Positions 1 to 5,001 of a DNA stretch of 6,020 nucleotides are shown here, piece by piece. Position 1 is the first letter of the stretch. The number at the start of each line of letters is the position of its first letter. Origin of the DNA: Methanosarcinales archaeon. GTDB lineage: Archaea > Halobacteriota > Methanosarcinia > DSM-18856 > Methermicoccaceae. The stretch lies in contig QMVI01000071.1 of assembly GCA_003661015.1 (NCBI GenBank), positions 1-6,020 of the forward strand, read 5' to 3'. The position numbers and the translations under genes were made by a program. The notes beneath the pieces are model-generated. The model was not told the DNA's origin. It made no database searches and was given only the letters and a program-made list of their open reading frames with translations.

Positions 1-261
1 TACATAATCGAAATGTTCGAGTACTTCTTGGGGGCGTGCAGAGGGATGAGGTCCCCCAGCAACCCAGATGGCGTTTAACTTTTTTCTATGCTCATCCACT
101 TCTTTGTATACATATTCTTTTTGGGGTGTGGAAAAACTGTATAACATTATGCCGTTGCGGGGTTCATTAACAACTTTTGCATCAGGCACCAGCGGTAATA
201 GGACGGCTATACTGTACCTATTCTTTTTGAAGTATCTAAAATTCACATCACTGTACTTCAT
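1..261 (-). CDS. B12-binding domain/radical SAM protein, MJ_1487-like (N-terminal part)
   Basis: This is the first 87 codons of a gene that continues past the left edge. The visible part is the N-terminal cobalamin-binding-like Rossmann domain of a B12-binding radical SAM protein. A beta strand (IAVLLPLVPDA) comes first, followed by GIMLYSFSTPQ near residues 40-50. The diagnostic segment VAGGPHPSARPQEVLEHFDY lies at about residues 67-86; this AGGPHPS..P.E.L..FDYV pattern is typical of the MJ_1487-type family, whose substrate is unknown to me. The CxxxCxxC radical SAM motif would lie outside the window. I chose ATG at 261, which has AGG six bases upstream; a GTG at 246 is the alternative. The start overlaps the aspartate kinase stop by 14 bp, so the two are probably co-transcribed and translationally coupled. 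Family assignment is from recognised motifs; function is not inferred. Confidence 0.75.
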   Translation of the reverse strand, partial: MKYSDVNFRYFKKNRYSIAVLLPLVPDAKVVNEPRNGIMLYSFSTPQKEYVYKEVDEHRKKLNAIWVAGGPHPSARPQEVLEHFDYV

Positions 262-1642
262 GGAGCCTGAATTCTCTGTGGAGTGCTTGGACAGCCCGTA
301 TTGCATCTTTTTCATCTACAACAAACGATATGTTGAGTTCTGAAGAGCCTTGGCTTATCATGATGATGTTGATTCCTTCTCTCCCCATGGCTGAGAATAC
401 TTTACCTGCGACTCCGGGAGTTCCACTCATACCAGCACCAACAACCGCAATCACACTAATGTTCCTGTTAACATCAACATCTTTCACAATATTGTTCTGA
501 AACTCTTCTTTGAGAGCATAATATGCTTTATCAGCGTCCTCCTCCCTGACAACAACAGATATGTTTGCCTCTGAAGAACCTTGGCTAATCATTGTGATGT
601 TCACTCGTGCTCTTGCAAGGGCAGAAAAAACTCTGGCAGCAACACCAATCGTGCCAATCATTCCAGCCCCTGAAACATTGATGAGAGCGACATTGTTTAT
701 CACACTTATCGCTTTTACAACGTGCTCCATTTTCTTATTATCCGCGACTATGAGCGTCCCTTCAAAGTCTGGGTTGAAGGTATTCTTCACTCTCACCGGT
801 ATGTTATGGTGTATGGCTGGCTCGATGGCTCTGGGATGGAGTATTTTTGCACCGAAATATGAGAGCTCCATTGCCTCCAGATAAGAGATCTGCCGGAGTG
901 TTCTTGCCTCTGGGACAAGCTTTGGGTCTGTTGTCATTATTCCATCCGTTTCCTTCCAAAGCCATATTTCATCAGCATTTATACCAGCACCCACAAGAGA
1001 TGCTGTGAGATCTGAGCCACCTCTTCCCAGCGTGGTTATAATCCCTTTCTCGGTTGCCCCCATGAATCCTGCGATTACAGGAACACTAGTCTTCAAGAGT
1101 GGAAGAACCCTTTCTTTTACGAGCCTATACGTTTTTTCGAGAGGTCTTGCATCCCCAAATCTATCGTCAGTTATGATTCCAGCCTCGTGTCCTTCAAGCG
1201 AACATGATGGGACCCCTATAGAGCGGAGTGTAAAACTGAGTATTGGCGAAGCAAATCTCTCACCAAAGCACGAGACATAATCGAGAGACCTCGGCGTAAT
1301 CTCTCCCACATAGCATATTCCCATCAGAACTTTTTCAAGCTCTTCCAGAAGACTTTCCATCTTCTCCATAGCTTCCTTCTTGTATTTTCCTTTTATAGCC
1401 TCGTTTATGGTTTTCTGGTGTCTCTCCCTGAGTTTTTGAATTACCTCCTCGACATCATCCACACAACCAGTAGATATTTTCCGTGCACCCTCAATCAAAA
1501 TGTCTGTGATTCCTTTTAGAGCTGATGTAACCACAGCCATCTCATATCCCTTGAGATTGTAGTCTCTAATGATATGGGCGACCCTGTTTATTTTTTCACC
1601 ATCCGCTACCGAAGCACCACCGAACTTCATCACAACTCTCAT
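248..1642 (-). CDS. lysC: Aspartate kinase, monofunctional, with two ACT domains
   Basis: It phosphorylates L-aspartate with ATP to give 4-aspartyl phosphate, the committed step to lysine, threonine, methionine and isoleucine in the cytoplasm. The 464-residue protein starts with KFGGASV (6-12). CFGERFAS lies at 125-132, TTLGRGGSDLTA at 203-214, a WKETDGIMTTDP nucleotide loop at 229-240 and GAKILHPRAIEPA at 264-276. Two ACT domains follow (about 311-380 and 394-460), each with a near-identical VGAGM/SGAGM...ISQGSSE.NIS.VV core, as in allosteric (threonine- or lysine-inhibited) kinases. Length and order match the archaeal monofunctional type of Methanocaldococcus. A TTG at 1654 would add four residues, but GGAG at 1652-1649 sits six bases before ATG 1642 and decides the start. 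It stops in TGA. It lies 43 bp after dut on the same strand. In the nucleotide loop, Lys-Glu stands where E. coli-type enzymes have Thr-Asp. Confidence 0.95.
   Translation of the reverse strand: MRVVMKFGGASVADGEKINRVAHIIRDYNLKGYEMAVVTSALKGITDILIEGARKISTGCVDDVEEVIQKLRERHQKTINEAIKGKYKKEAMEKMESLLEELEKVLMGICYVGEITPRSLDYVSCFGERFASPILSFTLRSIGVPSCSLEGHEAGIITDDRFGDARPLEKTYRLVKERVLPLLKTSVPVIAGFMGATEKGIITTLGRGGSDLTASLVGAGINADEIWLWKETDGIMTTDPKLVPEARTLRQISYLEAMELSYFGAKILHPRAIEPAIHHNIPVRVKNTFNPDFEGTLIVADNKKMEHVVKAISVINNVALINVSGAGMIGTIGVAARVFSALARARVNITMISQGSSEANISVVVREEDADKAYYALKEEFQNNIVKDVDVNRNISVIAVVGAGMSGTPGVAGKVFSAMGREGINIIMISQGSSELNISFVVDEKDAIRAVQALHREFRLHEVQ
327..601 (-). repeat. Diverged internal repeat: the two ACT-domain cores of the aspartate kinase
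   Basis: Segments 327-370 and 558-601 can be aligned without gaps over 44 bases with 36 identities. They encode the ISQGSSE.NIS parts of the tandem ACT domains. This reflects an old intragenic domain duplication kept under protein-level constraint, not a mobile repeat. Confidence 0.8.
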
Positions 1643-1669
1643 ACAAAACTCCAAGAATTAATTCCCACT

Positions 1670-1677
1670 TATTTATA
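1670..1677 (-). promoter_or_regulatory. Candidate TATA box for aspartate kinase
   Basis: The minus strand reads TATAAATA in the short gap between dut and the aspartate kinase gene. Transcription about 25 bases downstream of its centre would begin near 1648, giving a very short leader that may cut into the GGAG ribosome binding site. The gene may therefore be read both from this site and from the dut transcript. Confidence 0.45.
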
Positions 1678-1685
1678 GTTCTCGT

Positions 1686-2180
1686 TTATAGATTCTCATT
1701 TTGAAACACTCCTTCATATCCCCTTCCACTCTCTCCTATCAGTCTGAAGAATACGAGTTGGAGGATTCTTGCTCCTTTTCTTATCCAGAAACCTTTGGTG
1801 TTATACACAACCATGAGACATTCGCCCCTCCCTCGATATCCGGCATCCCATACTGCGGTGTGGATTGTGACTCCGCATCTTAAAAGAGTTGAACGTGGCT
1901 TTGCAAGTGCTCCATACTCTACGGGGAGTTTTACAATCTCGTTAAATCTTAGTTTGTATGCCCCAGGTGGAAGAAAGAGCCATCCGTTCTCATCGAAGTC
2001 CAGAGGTTCTGACTTTGCGATCTCTCTATCATCTACTCCAAGTTTTCCAGCTCCATCAAAAACCTCCACATCTTTGAGAGTTAATTCGAGTCCATTTGGT
2101 TGGAGCTGTGATTCAATATCAGGTGCCCCCTCAACTAACCCTGCGTCTATCAGTTTCTTGATCTCACTTCTTCCAAGCAT
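1686..2180 (-). CDS. dut: Archaeal-type dUTPase (DCD/dUTPase superfamily)
   Basis: It probably hydrolyses dUTP to dUMP and pyrophosphate, keeping uracil out of DNA and supplying the dTMP precursor. The 164-residue protein has the superfamily motifs in order: QPNGLELTL (27-35), FNEIVKLP (79-86), KPRSTLLRCGV (94-104), TAVWDAGYRGRG (108-119), RKGARILQLVF (134-144) and the C-terminal YEGVFQNENL. Bacterial dCTP deaminases carry a catalytic Glu in the strand after the aspartate loop (G.LTLE); here that strand reads ECLMVVYN, with the Glu in a different place. I therefore favour dUTPase over dCTP deaminase or the bifunctional enzyme. An in-frame TTG at 2204 would add eight unconserved residues, so ATG 2180 is preferred. 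No Shine-Dalgarno motif precedes it, which suggests a leaderless message. It stops in TAA and is first in the minus-strand cluster with the kinase. Confidence 0.85.
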   Translation of the reverse strand: MLGRSEIKKLIDAGLVEGAPDIESQLQPNGLELTLKDVEVFDGAGKLGVDDREIAKSEPLDFDENGWLFLPPGAYKLRFNEIVKLPVEYGALAKPRSTLLRCGVTIHTAVWDAGYRGRGECLMVVYNTKGFWIRKGARILQLVFFRLIGESGRGYEGVFQNENL

Positions 2181-2252
2181 AGTGGAAGATGAACAAACAA
2201 ACAAAAAACTTTTACTCTATTAGAGGCAATGAGCTTGGAGGTGAGGATTTGG
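2181..2252. promoter_or_regulatory. Divergent intergenic region between dut and the coiled-coil gene
   Basis: This 72-bp AT-rich spacer must hold the promoters of two divergent units. No clear consensus TATA box is visible; the A/T-rich run at about 2201-2213 is the best candidate for both directions. An 11-bp perfect palindrome CTCTATTAGAG lies at 2215-2225. GGAGGTGA at 2237-2244 is the ribosome binding site of the plus-strand gene. Confidence 0.5.
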
Positions 2253-2552
2253 ATGGTTGAGAAGGATATCGTAATTGAGCGTCTTGAATCTCTTTTAAGA
2301 CAGAAAGATGAGGAGATAGCCTCTTTGAAGGCAACGATAGAGGAAATGAAAAAGAGACTTGAGTCCGAAGTAGAGGTTGAAGTTAATGAGCTCTCTTCCA
2401 TAAAAAGTGAGCTGAAGCAGTTAAAGAGGACTGTGGATGGGCTGATAGGTGAGATAATGGATATGAAGATGGCAATACGTGATAAACAGGAAAATAAAGA
2501 GGATAAGAACATCTCTAAGAATGAACCATCGGATGATATAATAGTTTACTGA
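2253..2552 (+). CDS. Small coiled-coil protein of unknown function
   Basis: I do not recognise a family. The 99-residue product is very rich in Glu, Lys, Leu and Ile. Residues about 8-78 look like one or two long amphipathic helices with heptad-like spacing (for example IERLESLLRQKDEEIASLK), with a possible break around 40-47. A polar tail ends in EPSDDIIVY. There is no signal peptide, membrane segment or cysteine. An in-frame ATG at 2229 exists, but GGAGGTGA at 2237-2244 ends eight bases before ATG 2253 and fixes the start there. Its TGA stop overlaps the GAGGT ribosome binding site of the deacetylase gene that starts 9 bp later, so the two form an operon. A partner, scaffold or oligomerisation role for the deacetylase is conceivable but is inferred only from position. 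Confidence 0.75.
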   Translation: MVEKDIVIERLESLLRQKDEEIASLKATIEEMKKRLESEVEVEVNELSSIKSELKQLKRTVDGLIGEIMDMKMAIRDKQENKEDKNISKNEPSDDIIVY

Positions 2553-2555
2553 GGT
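2551..2555 (+). promoter_or_regulatory. Ribosome binding site of the deacetylase gene, overlapping the upstream stop
   Basis: GAGGT overlaps the TGA stop (2550-2552) of the coiled-coil gene and sits six bases before the ATG at 2562, which implies translational coupling. Confidence 0.7.
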
Positions 2556-2561
2556 CGTTGA

Positions 2562-3605
2562 ATGCGGTTAGGTCTAGTGTATGATGATAGATATCTCGAC
2601 CACAAAACAGGGAAGCATCCAGAATCTCCAGAGCGAGTTAGGGAAGTTGTGGAATATCTTGGAATGAAAGGTATGCTGAATCTTCTGAATGTTATCAAGC
2701 CAAGAGCTTGTACCATGGAGGAAGCTCTGAGAGTTCATACTGAAGTGTATCTTCAGCACCTAAAAATTCTGTGTGAGACTGAGACACCACTTGATATCGA
2801 CACAATTGTCTCAAAAGAGTCCTTCGATGTGGCATTACTTGCAGCGGGGGGACTTCTGAGTGCAGCAGAATCCATACTTTATGGTGAGGTTGATGGGGGC
2901 GTCTTTGCACTTGTAAGACCGCCTGGCCATCATGCAGAAAGGAACAAGGGAATGGGTTTCTGTCTCCTAAATAATCCTGCAATTCTTGCCTCTTTCTTGA
3001 TTGAAGAGAAGCATGCAAATAAAGTTTTGATAGTGGATTGGGATCTTCACCATGGAAATGGAACTCAGGAAATATTCTATGACAACCCAAACGTACTTTA
3101 CATATCTACACACGACCCCAATATCTACCCCGGAACAGGACAGATTGATGAGATGGGAGAAGGTGCTGGGGAAGGATTTAATGTCAATATACCAATGCCC
3201 CAAGGCAGTGATAACGATGATTACATCAGAATTTTTAGTGAGATTGTGATGCCTATCGCTCTTCAGTACCATCCAGACTTCGTGATAGTTTCTGCTGGCT
3301 TTGATATACACAGAAGTGACCCACTGGGTACTATGAGAGTAACTCAACGTGGATTTAAAGCCCTTGCTAGTTGCTGTGTTGGGATTGCATCTGATTGTTG
3401 CTCGAGAAGAATCGTATTTGAGCTTGAAGGTGGATATAACCCGGGTGCCCTTGCACATTCAGTTTATGCGGTTTTTGAAGCTATGGATGGTGGAATGGCA
3501 GATTTCTATGAGGCGATTGAAGAGGTAGAGCAAAAGAAACCAGACCCACTCGCGCCTTTGATGAAGACATTAAAAGACAAACTCACCCCTTATTGGGATG
3601 TTTGA
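2562..3605 (+). CDS. Class II-type histone deacetylase family protein (deacetylase/acetylpolyamine amidohydrolase)
   Basis: This is a zinc-dependent amidohydrolase of the arginase/deacetylase fold, which removes acetyl groups from acetyl-lysine or acetylated polyamines. The 347-residue protein opens with LVYDDRYLDH and HPESPERV, typical of this class. The active site is complete: the His dyad in RPPGHHAE (H123, H124), GFCLLNN (132-138), zinc ligands D161 and H163 in DWDLHHGNGT, the third ligand D248 in SAGFDIHRSDPLG, and the transition-state Tyr292 in LEGGYNPGAL. The LEGGY and SAGFD forms place it with class II/HDAH/acetylpolyamine enzymes, not class I. Residues 310-347 form a short charged C-terminal extension. 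It lacks a signal peptide, so it is cytoplasmic. The real substrate (archaeal chromatin protein, metabolic enzyme or polyamine) cannot be read from the sequence. It stops in TGA and faces nep1 tail to tail. Confidence 0.93.
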   Translation: MRLGLVYDDRYLDHKTGKHPESPERVREVVEYLGMKGMLNLLNVIKPRACTMEEALRVHTEVYLQHLKILCETETPLDIDTIVSKESFDVALLAAGGLLSAAESILYGEVDGGVFALVRPPGHHAERNKGMGFCLLNNPAILASFLIEEKHANKVLIVDWDLHHGNGTQEIFYDNPNVLYISTHDPNIYPGTGQIDEMGEGAGEGFNVNIPMPQGSDNDDYIRIFSEIVMPIALQYHPDFVIVSAGFDIHRSDPLGTMRVTQRGFKALASCCVGIASDCCSRRIVFELEGGYNPGALAHSVYAVFEAMDGGMADFYEAIEEVEQKKPDPLAPLMKTLKDKLTPYWDV

Positions 3606-3618
3606 CTTTTATTTTATA
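3606..3618 (+). terminator. T-rich candidate terminator after the deacetylase gene
   Basis: Just past the TGA stop the plus strand reads CTTTTATTTTATA. Archaeal transcription commonly ends at such oligo-T runs. It lies in the 8-bp gap between the convergent genes and covers the nep1 stop codon. Confidence 0.4.
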
Positions 3619-4249
3619 GTAGTTCCATTCTCCTTTCACATTCTGCTATGACTCTTGAAACAACAATCCACGCATCTAAAGTGTGGTTGCTTATCGATAC
3701 ACATTCATCCAAGACATCCATAACACTGTCAGAGAACGAGCCATGCGGGAAACCACCTATAACAAATGTGGTATCACTTTCAAATTCAAGCTCAGAAAGT
3801 CGAATTGGTTTCCCAGACCTTGAGAATCCTATGACCTTCCCACTAACAACGTCTTCAACTTCCTAATCAATTACCTCTATCAGCGGTGTTTTTCCGGTTA
3901 AAAGAACTTTCGCCATCAACCCCTTGAACCTTTCATAATTTCTCGGTAATCGTGTGGTTGGGTCAATCTATATTATCTTCCCATCATATGTATGAACGAC
4001 CGTACTCAACTTTCCATCTACATTCAAAGGAGAACCCAGTGCCTCAAGAAGACAGAAATGTACGATGTCTGGTCTTCCTCTTTTATCAGGATTCTCTAAC
4101 ATTCGCATTGCCTTGTGGTGATAGCTACTATCAAGCAACGTCATAGATGGTTTGGACCCCTACTTTTTAGCATATGCCTTCACATCTTTGCAGTTCCACA
4201 GTTGTGGAGGAACAGTTTCAAGGGCAGAATCTGCCAGCAGAAATATCAT
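3614..4249 (-). CDS. nep1: 16S rRNA pseudouridine-N1-methyltransferase Nep1, with three in-frame TAG codons
   Basis: Nep1 (Emg1 in eukaryotes) is a SPOUT-class, knotted, dimeric methyltransferase that uses SAM to make N1-methylpseudouridine in small-subunit rRNA during ribosome assembly. The frame from ATG 4249 to TAA 3614-3616 is 211 codons, the usual archaeal length. Family segments appear in order: IFLLADSALETVPPQL (3-17), LLDSSYHHKAM (38-48), KRGRPDIVHFCLLEALGSPL (56-75), TVVHTYDGKII (83-93), DPTTRLPRNYERFKGLM (96-112), the knot loop FVIGGFPHGSFSD (162-174) and SISNHTLDAWIVVSRVIAE (185-203). The frame is broken only by TAG at codons 30, 94 and 129; there is no frameshift and no TAA or TGA. 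I read this as a live gene in an organism that decodes UAG, most likely as pyrrolysine. A pseudogene with three amber mutations is the alternative. A TATA-like element lies about 22 bp upstream and there is no Shine-Dalgarno motif, which suggests a leaderless message. Confidence 0.9.
3863..3865 (-). other. nep1: In-frame TAG, nep1 codon 129
   Basis: Codon context is GAT-TAG-GAA, in the linker after TPLIEVID and before EVEDVVSGKVIGFS. The frame continues into the conserved C-terminal half of Nep1. From memory of the Methanocaldococcus protein this column holds a lysine; an alignment must confirm that. Confidence 0.85.
3968..3970 (-). other. nep1: In-frame TAG, nep1 codon 94
   Basis: Codon context is ATA-TAG-ATT, one residue before the conserved rRNA-binding segment DPTTRLPRNY. 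From memory, homologues read V(I/L)K(V/I)NPETR here, so TAG falls on the usual lysine column. Confidence 0.85.
4160..4162 (-). other. nep1: In-frame TAG, nep1 codon 30
   Basis: Codon context is AAG-TAG-GGG, in a basic variable loop (AKK-TAG-GSKPS) before the LLDSSYHH segment. A stop here would leave a 29-residue peptide, so any functional Nep1 requires it to be read through. Confidence 0.85.
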
Positions 4250-4266
4250 AAGACAATATGCACAAG

Positions 4267-4276
4267 TATTAAATAT
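4267..4276 (-). promoter_or_regulatory. TATA-like element for nep1, overlapping that of rpl1
   Basis: The minus strand reads ATATTTAATA, with its centre about 22-23 bp before ATG 4249, the distance expected when transcription starts at or next to the start codon. The same bases read TATTAAATAT on the plus strand and can serve rpl1. Confidence 0.5.
4267..4276 (+). promoter_or_regulatory. TATA-like element for the rpl1-rpl10 operon
   Basis: TATTAAATAT lies about 90 bp before ATG 4363. Initiation near 4295-4300 would give a leader of roughly 65 bases containing both hairpins and the AGGAGG site. Confidence 0.45.
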
Positions 4277-4309
4277 CTTAATTACGATTGGGCTATTCCA
4301 TATGTAGGA

Positions 4310-4347
4310 GACCTCGTTGAGGTCGTGGGGTTAAATCTTTCCCGCAC
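4310..4347 (+). promoter_or_regulatory. Two adjacent leader hairpins upstream of rpl1
   Basis: GACCTC (4310-4315) pairs perfectly with GAGGTC (4319-4324) around a GTT loop. Directly after it, GTGGGG (4325-4330) pairs with CCCGCAC (4341-4347) through GGG/CCC and GTG/CAC with one bulged G, leaving a 10-base AT-rich loop. The second stem ends three bases before AGGAGG, so it could affect translation. L1 autoregulates its own mRNA in methanogens and bacteria, so feedback by L1 is a reasonable guess. Confidence 0.45.
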
Positions 4348-4362
4348 TACAGGAGGATGTTT

Positions 4363-5001
4363 ATGAACAAGGATGAACTCGTAGAGAAAATCAAGAGAGC
4401 GATTGAAGAAGCTCCTTCAAGAAACTTCGTAGAGAGTGTTGACCTTGCAATAAACTTGAAGAATCTTGATATGAGTATTCCACAGAACAGAATAGACGCC
4501 GAGATAAAATTACCAAAAGGACTTGGGAGAGACGTGAAGGTGTGCGTGTTTGCCAAAGGCGATATAGCATTGAAAGCGAAAGAAGCAGGTGCAACAGTGA
4601 TAGACCCAGCGGATATACCATCTCTGGGTGAGGACAGAAAGAAGGCAAGAAAACTCGCCAAGGAATATGACTTCTTTATAGCAGAGGCTCAGTATATGCC
4701 ACAGATTGGGAGAGCACTCGGTCCGATACTCGGCCCGAGGGGCAAGATGCCAAAACCTCTTACACCCGATAAAGATGTGGTTGAACTGATAAACTCCTTA
4801 TGTGATTCTGTTAGGGCAAGGTCGAGAGATAAGACTACATTCCATGTTCCGATTGGGAACAGAAATATGTCCCCCGAGGACTTGGCTGAAAATGCAATGG
4901 CTGTGATAACAAGAGTCGAATCCTTACTACCAAAGGGCTCTCAGAATATTCGTTCAGTGTATGTCTCAACAACGATGGGCCCCTCTGTGAGGGTGATATG
5001 A
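4363..5001 (+). CDS. rpl1: 50S ribosomal protein L1 (uL1)
   Basis: L1 binds 23S rRNA at the mobile L1 stalk near the E site, helps release deacylated tRNA, and in archaea and bacteria often represses its own operon. The 212-residue protein has the archaeal signature SRNFVESVDLAINLKNLD (19-36), IKLPKGLGRDVKVCVFA (48-64), the two-domain linker and GRALGPILGPRGKMPKP (117-132), and the C-terminal TTMGPSVRV (203-211). ATG 4357 abuts AGGAGG (4351-4356) with no spacing, whereas ATG 4363 lies six bases after it, so 4363 is the start. It stops in TGA within the overlap with rpl10. No L11 gene precedes it, unlike the L11-L1-L10-L12 order of many archaea; here the upstream neighbour is the divergent nep1. 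Confidence 0.95.
   Translation: MNKDELVEKIKRAIEEAPSRNFVESVDLAINLKNLDMSIPQNRIDAEIKLPKGLGRDVKVCVFAKGDIALKAKEAGATVIDPADIPSLGEDRKKARKLAKEYDFFIAEAQYMPQIGRALGPILGPRGKMPKPLTPDKDVVELINSLCDSVRARSRDKTTFHVPIGNRNMSPEDLAENAMAVITRVESLLPKGSQNIRSVYVSTTMGPSVRVI
4403..4420 (+). promoter_or_regulatory. Hairpin early in the rpl1 coding region
   Basis: TTGAAG (4403-4408) pairs perfectly with CTTCAA (4415-4420) around an AAGCTC loop, in the codons leading into SRNF. In Methanococcus, L1 is known to bind its own message a few dozen bases inside the gene in the matching stretch, so this is a possible alternative autoregulatory site. Confidence 0.25.

Noticed and set aside
561..884. Plus-strand open frames inside the aspartate kinase and dut genes (also 1005-1280, 1701-1883, 1795-2223)
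   Set aside because: They are antisense shadows of well-conserved minus-strand genes, without recognisable domains.
1686..2180. dCTP deaminase annotation
   Set aside because: The catalytic Glu position of deaminases is not present in the usual place after the aspartate loop, and the overall pattern fits the archaeal dUTPase group better. A bifunctional activity cannot be fully excluded.
2150..3458. Minus-strand open frames across the coiled-coil and deacetylase genes
   Set aside because: They are antisense to coding sequence with complete catalytic motifs and give no recognisable protein.
3614..4144. A shorter Nep1 starting at ATG 4144, which would avoid the first TAG
   Set aside because: The region before it encodes the conserved N-terminal strand IFLLADSALETVP in the same frame, and two TAGs would still remain.
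3614..4249. Selenocysteine or programmed frameshifting as the explanation for the broken nep1 frame
   Set aside because: Selenocysteine uses UGA, whereas all three codons are UAG, and no frame change is needed to recover the whole protein.
3648..4366. Short plus-strand open frames (for example 3648-3866, 3952-4146, 4115-4366)
   Set aside because: They lie antisense to nep1, encode no recognisable protein, and exist only because the true gene on the other strand is split by TAG codons.
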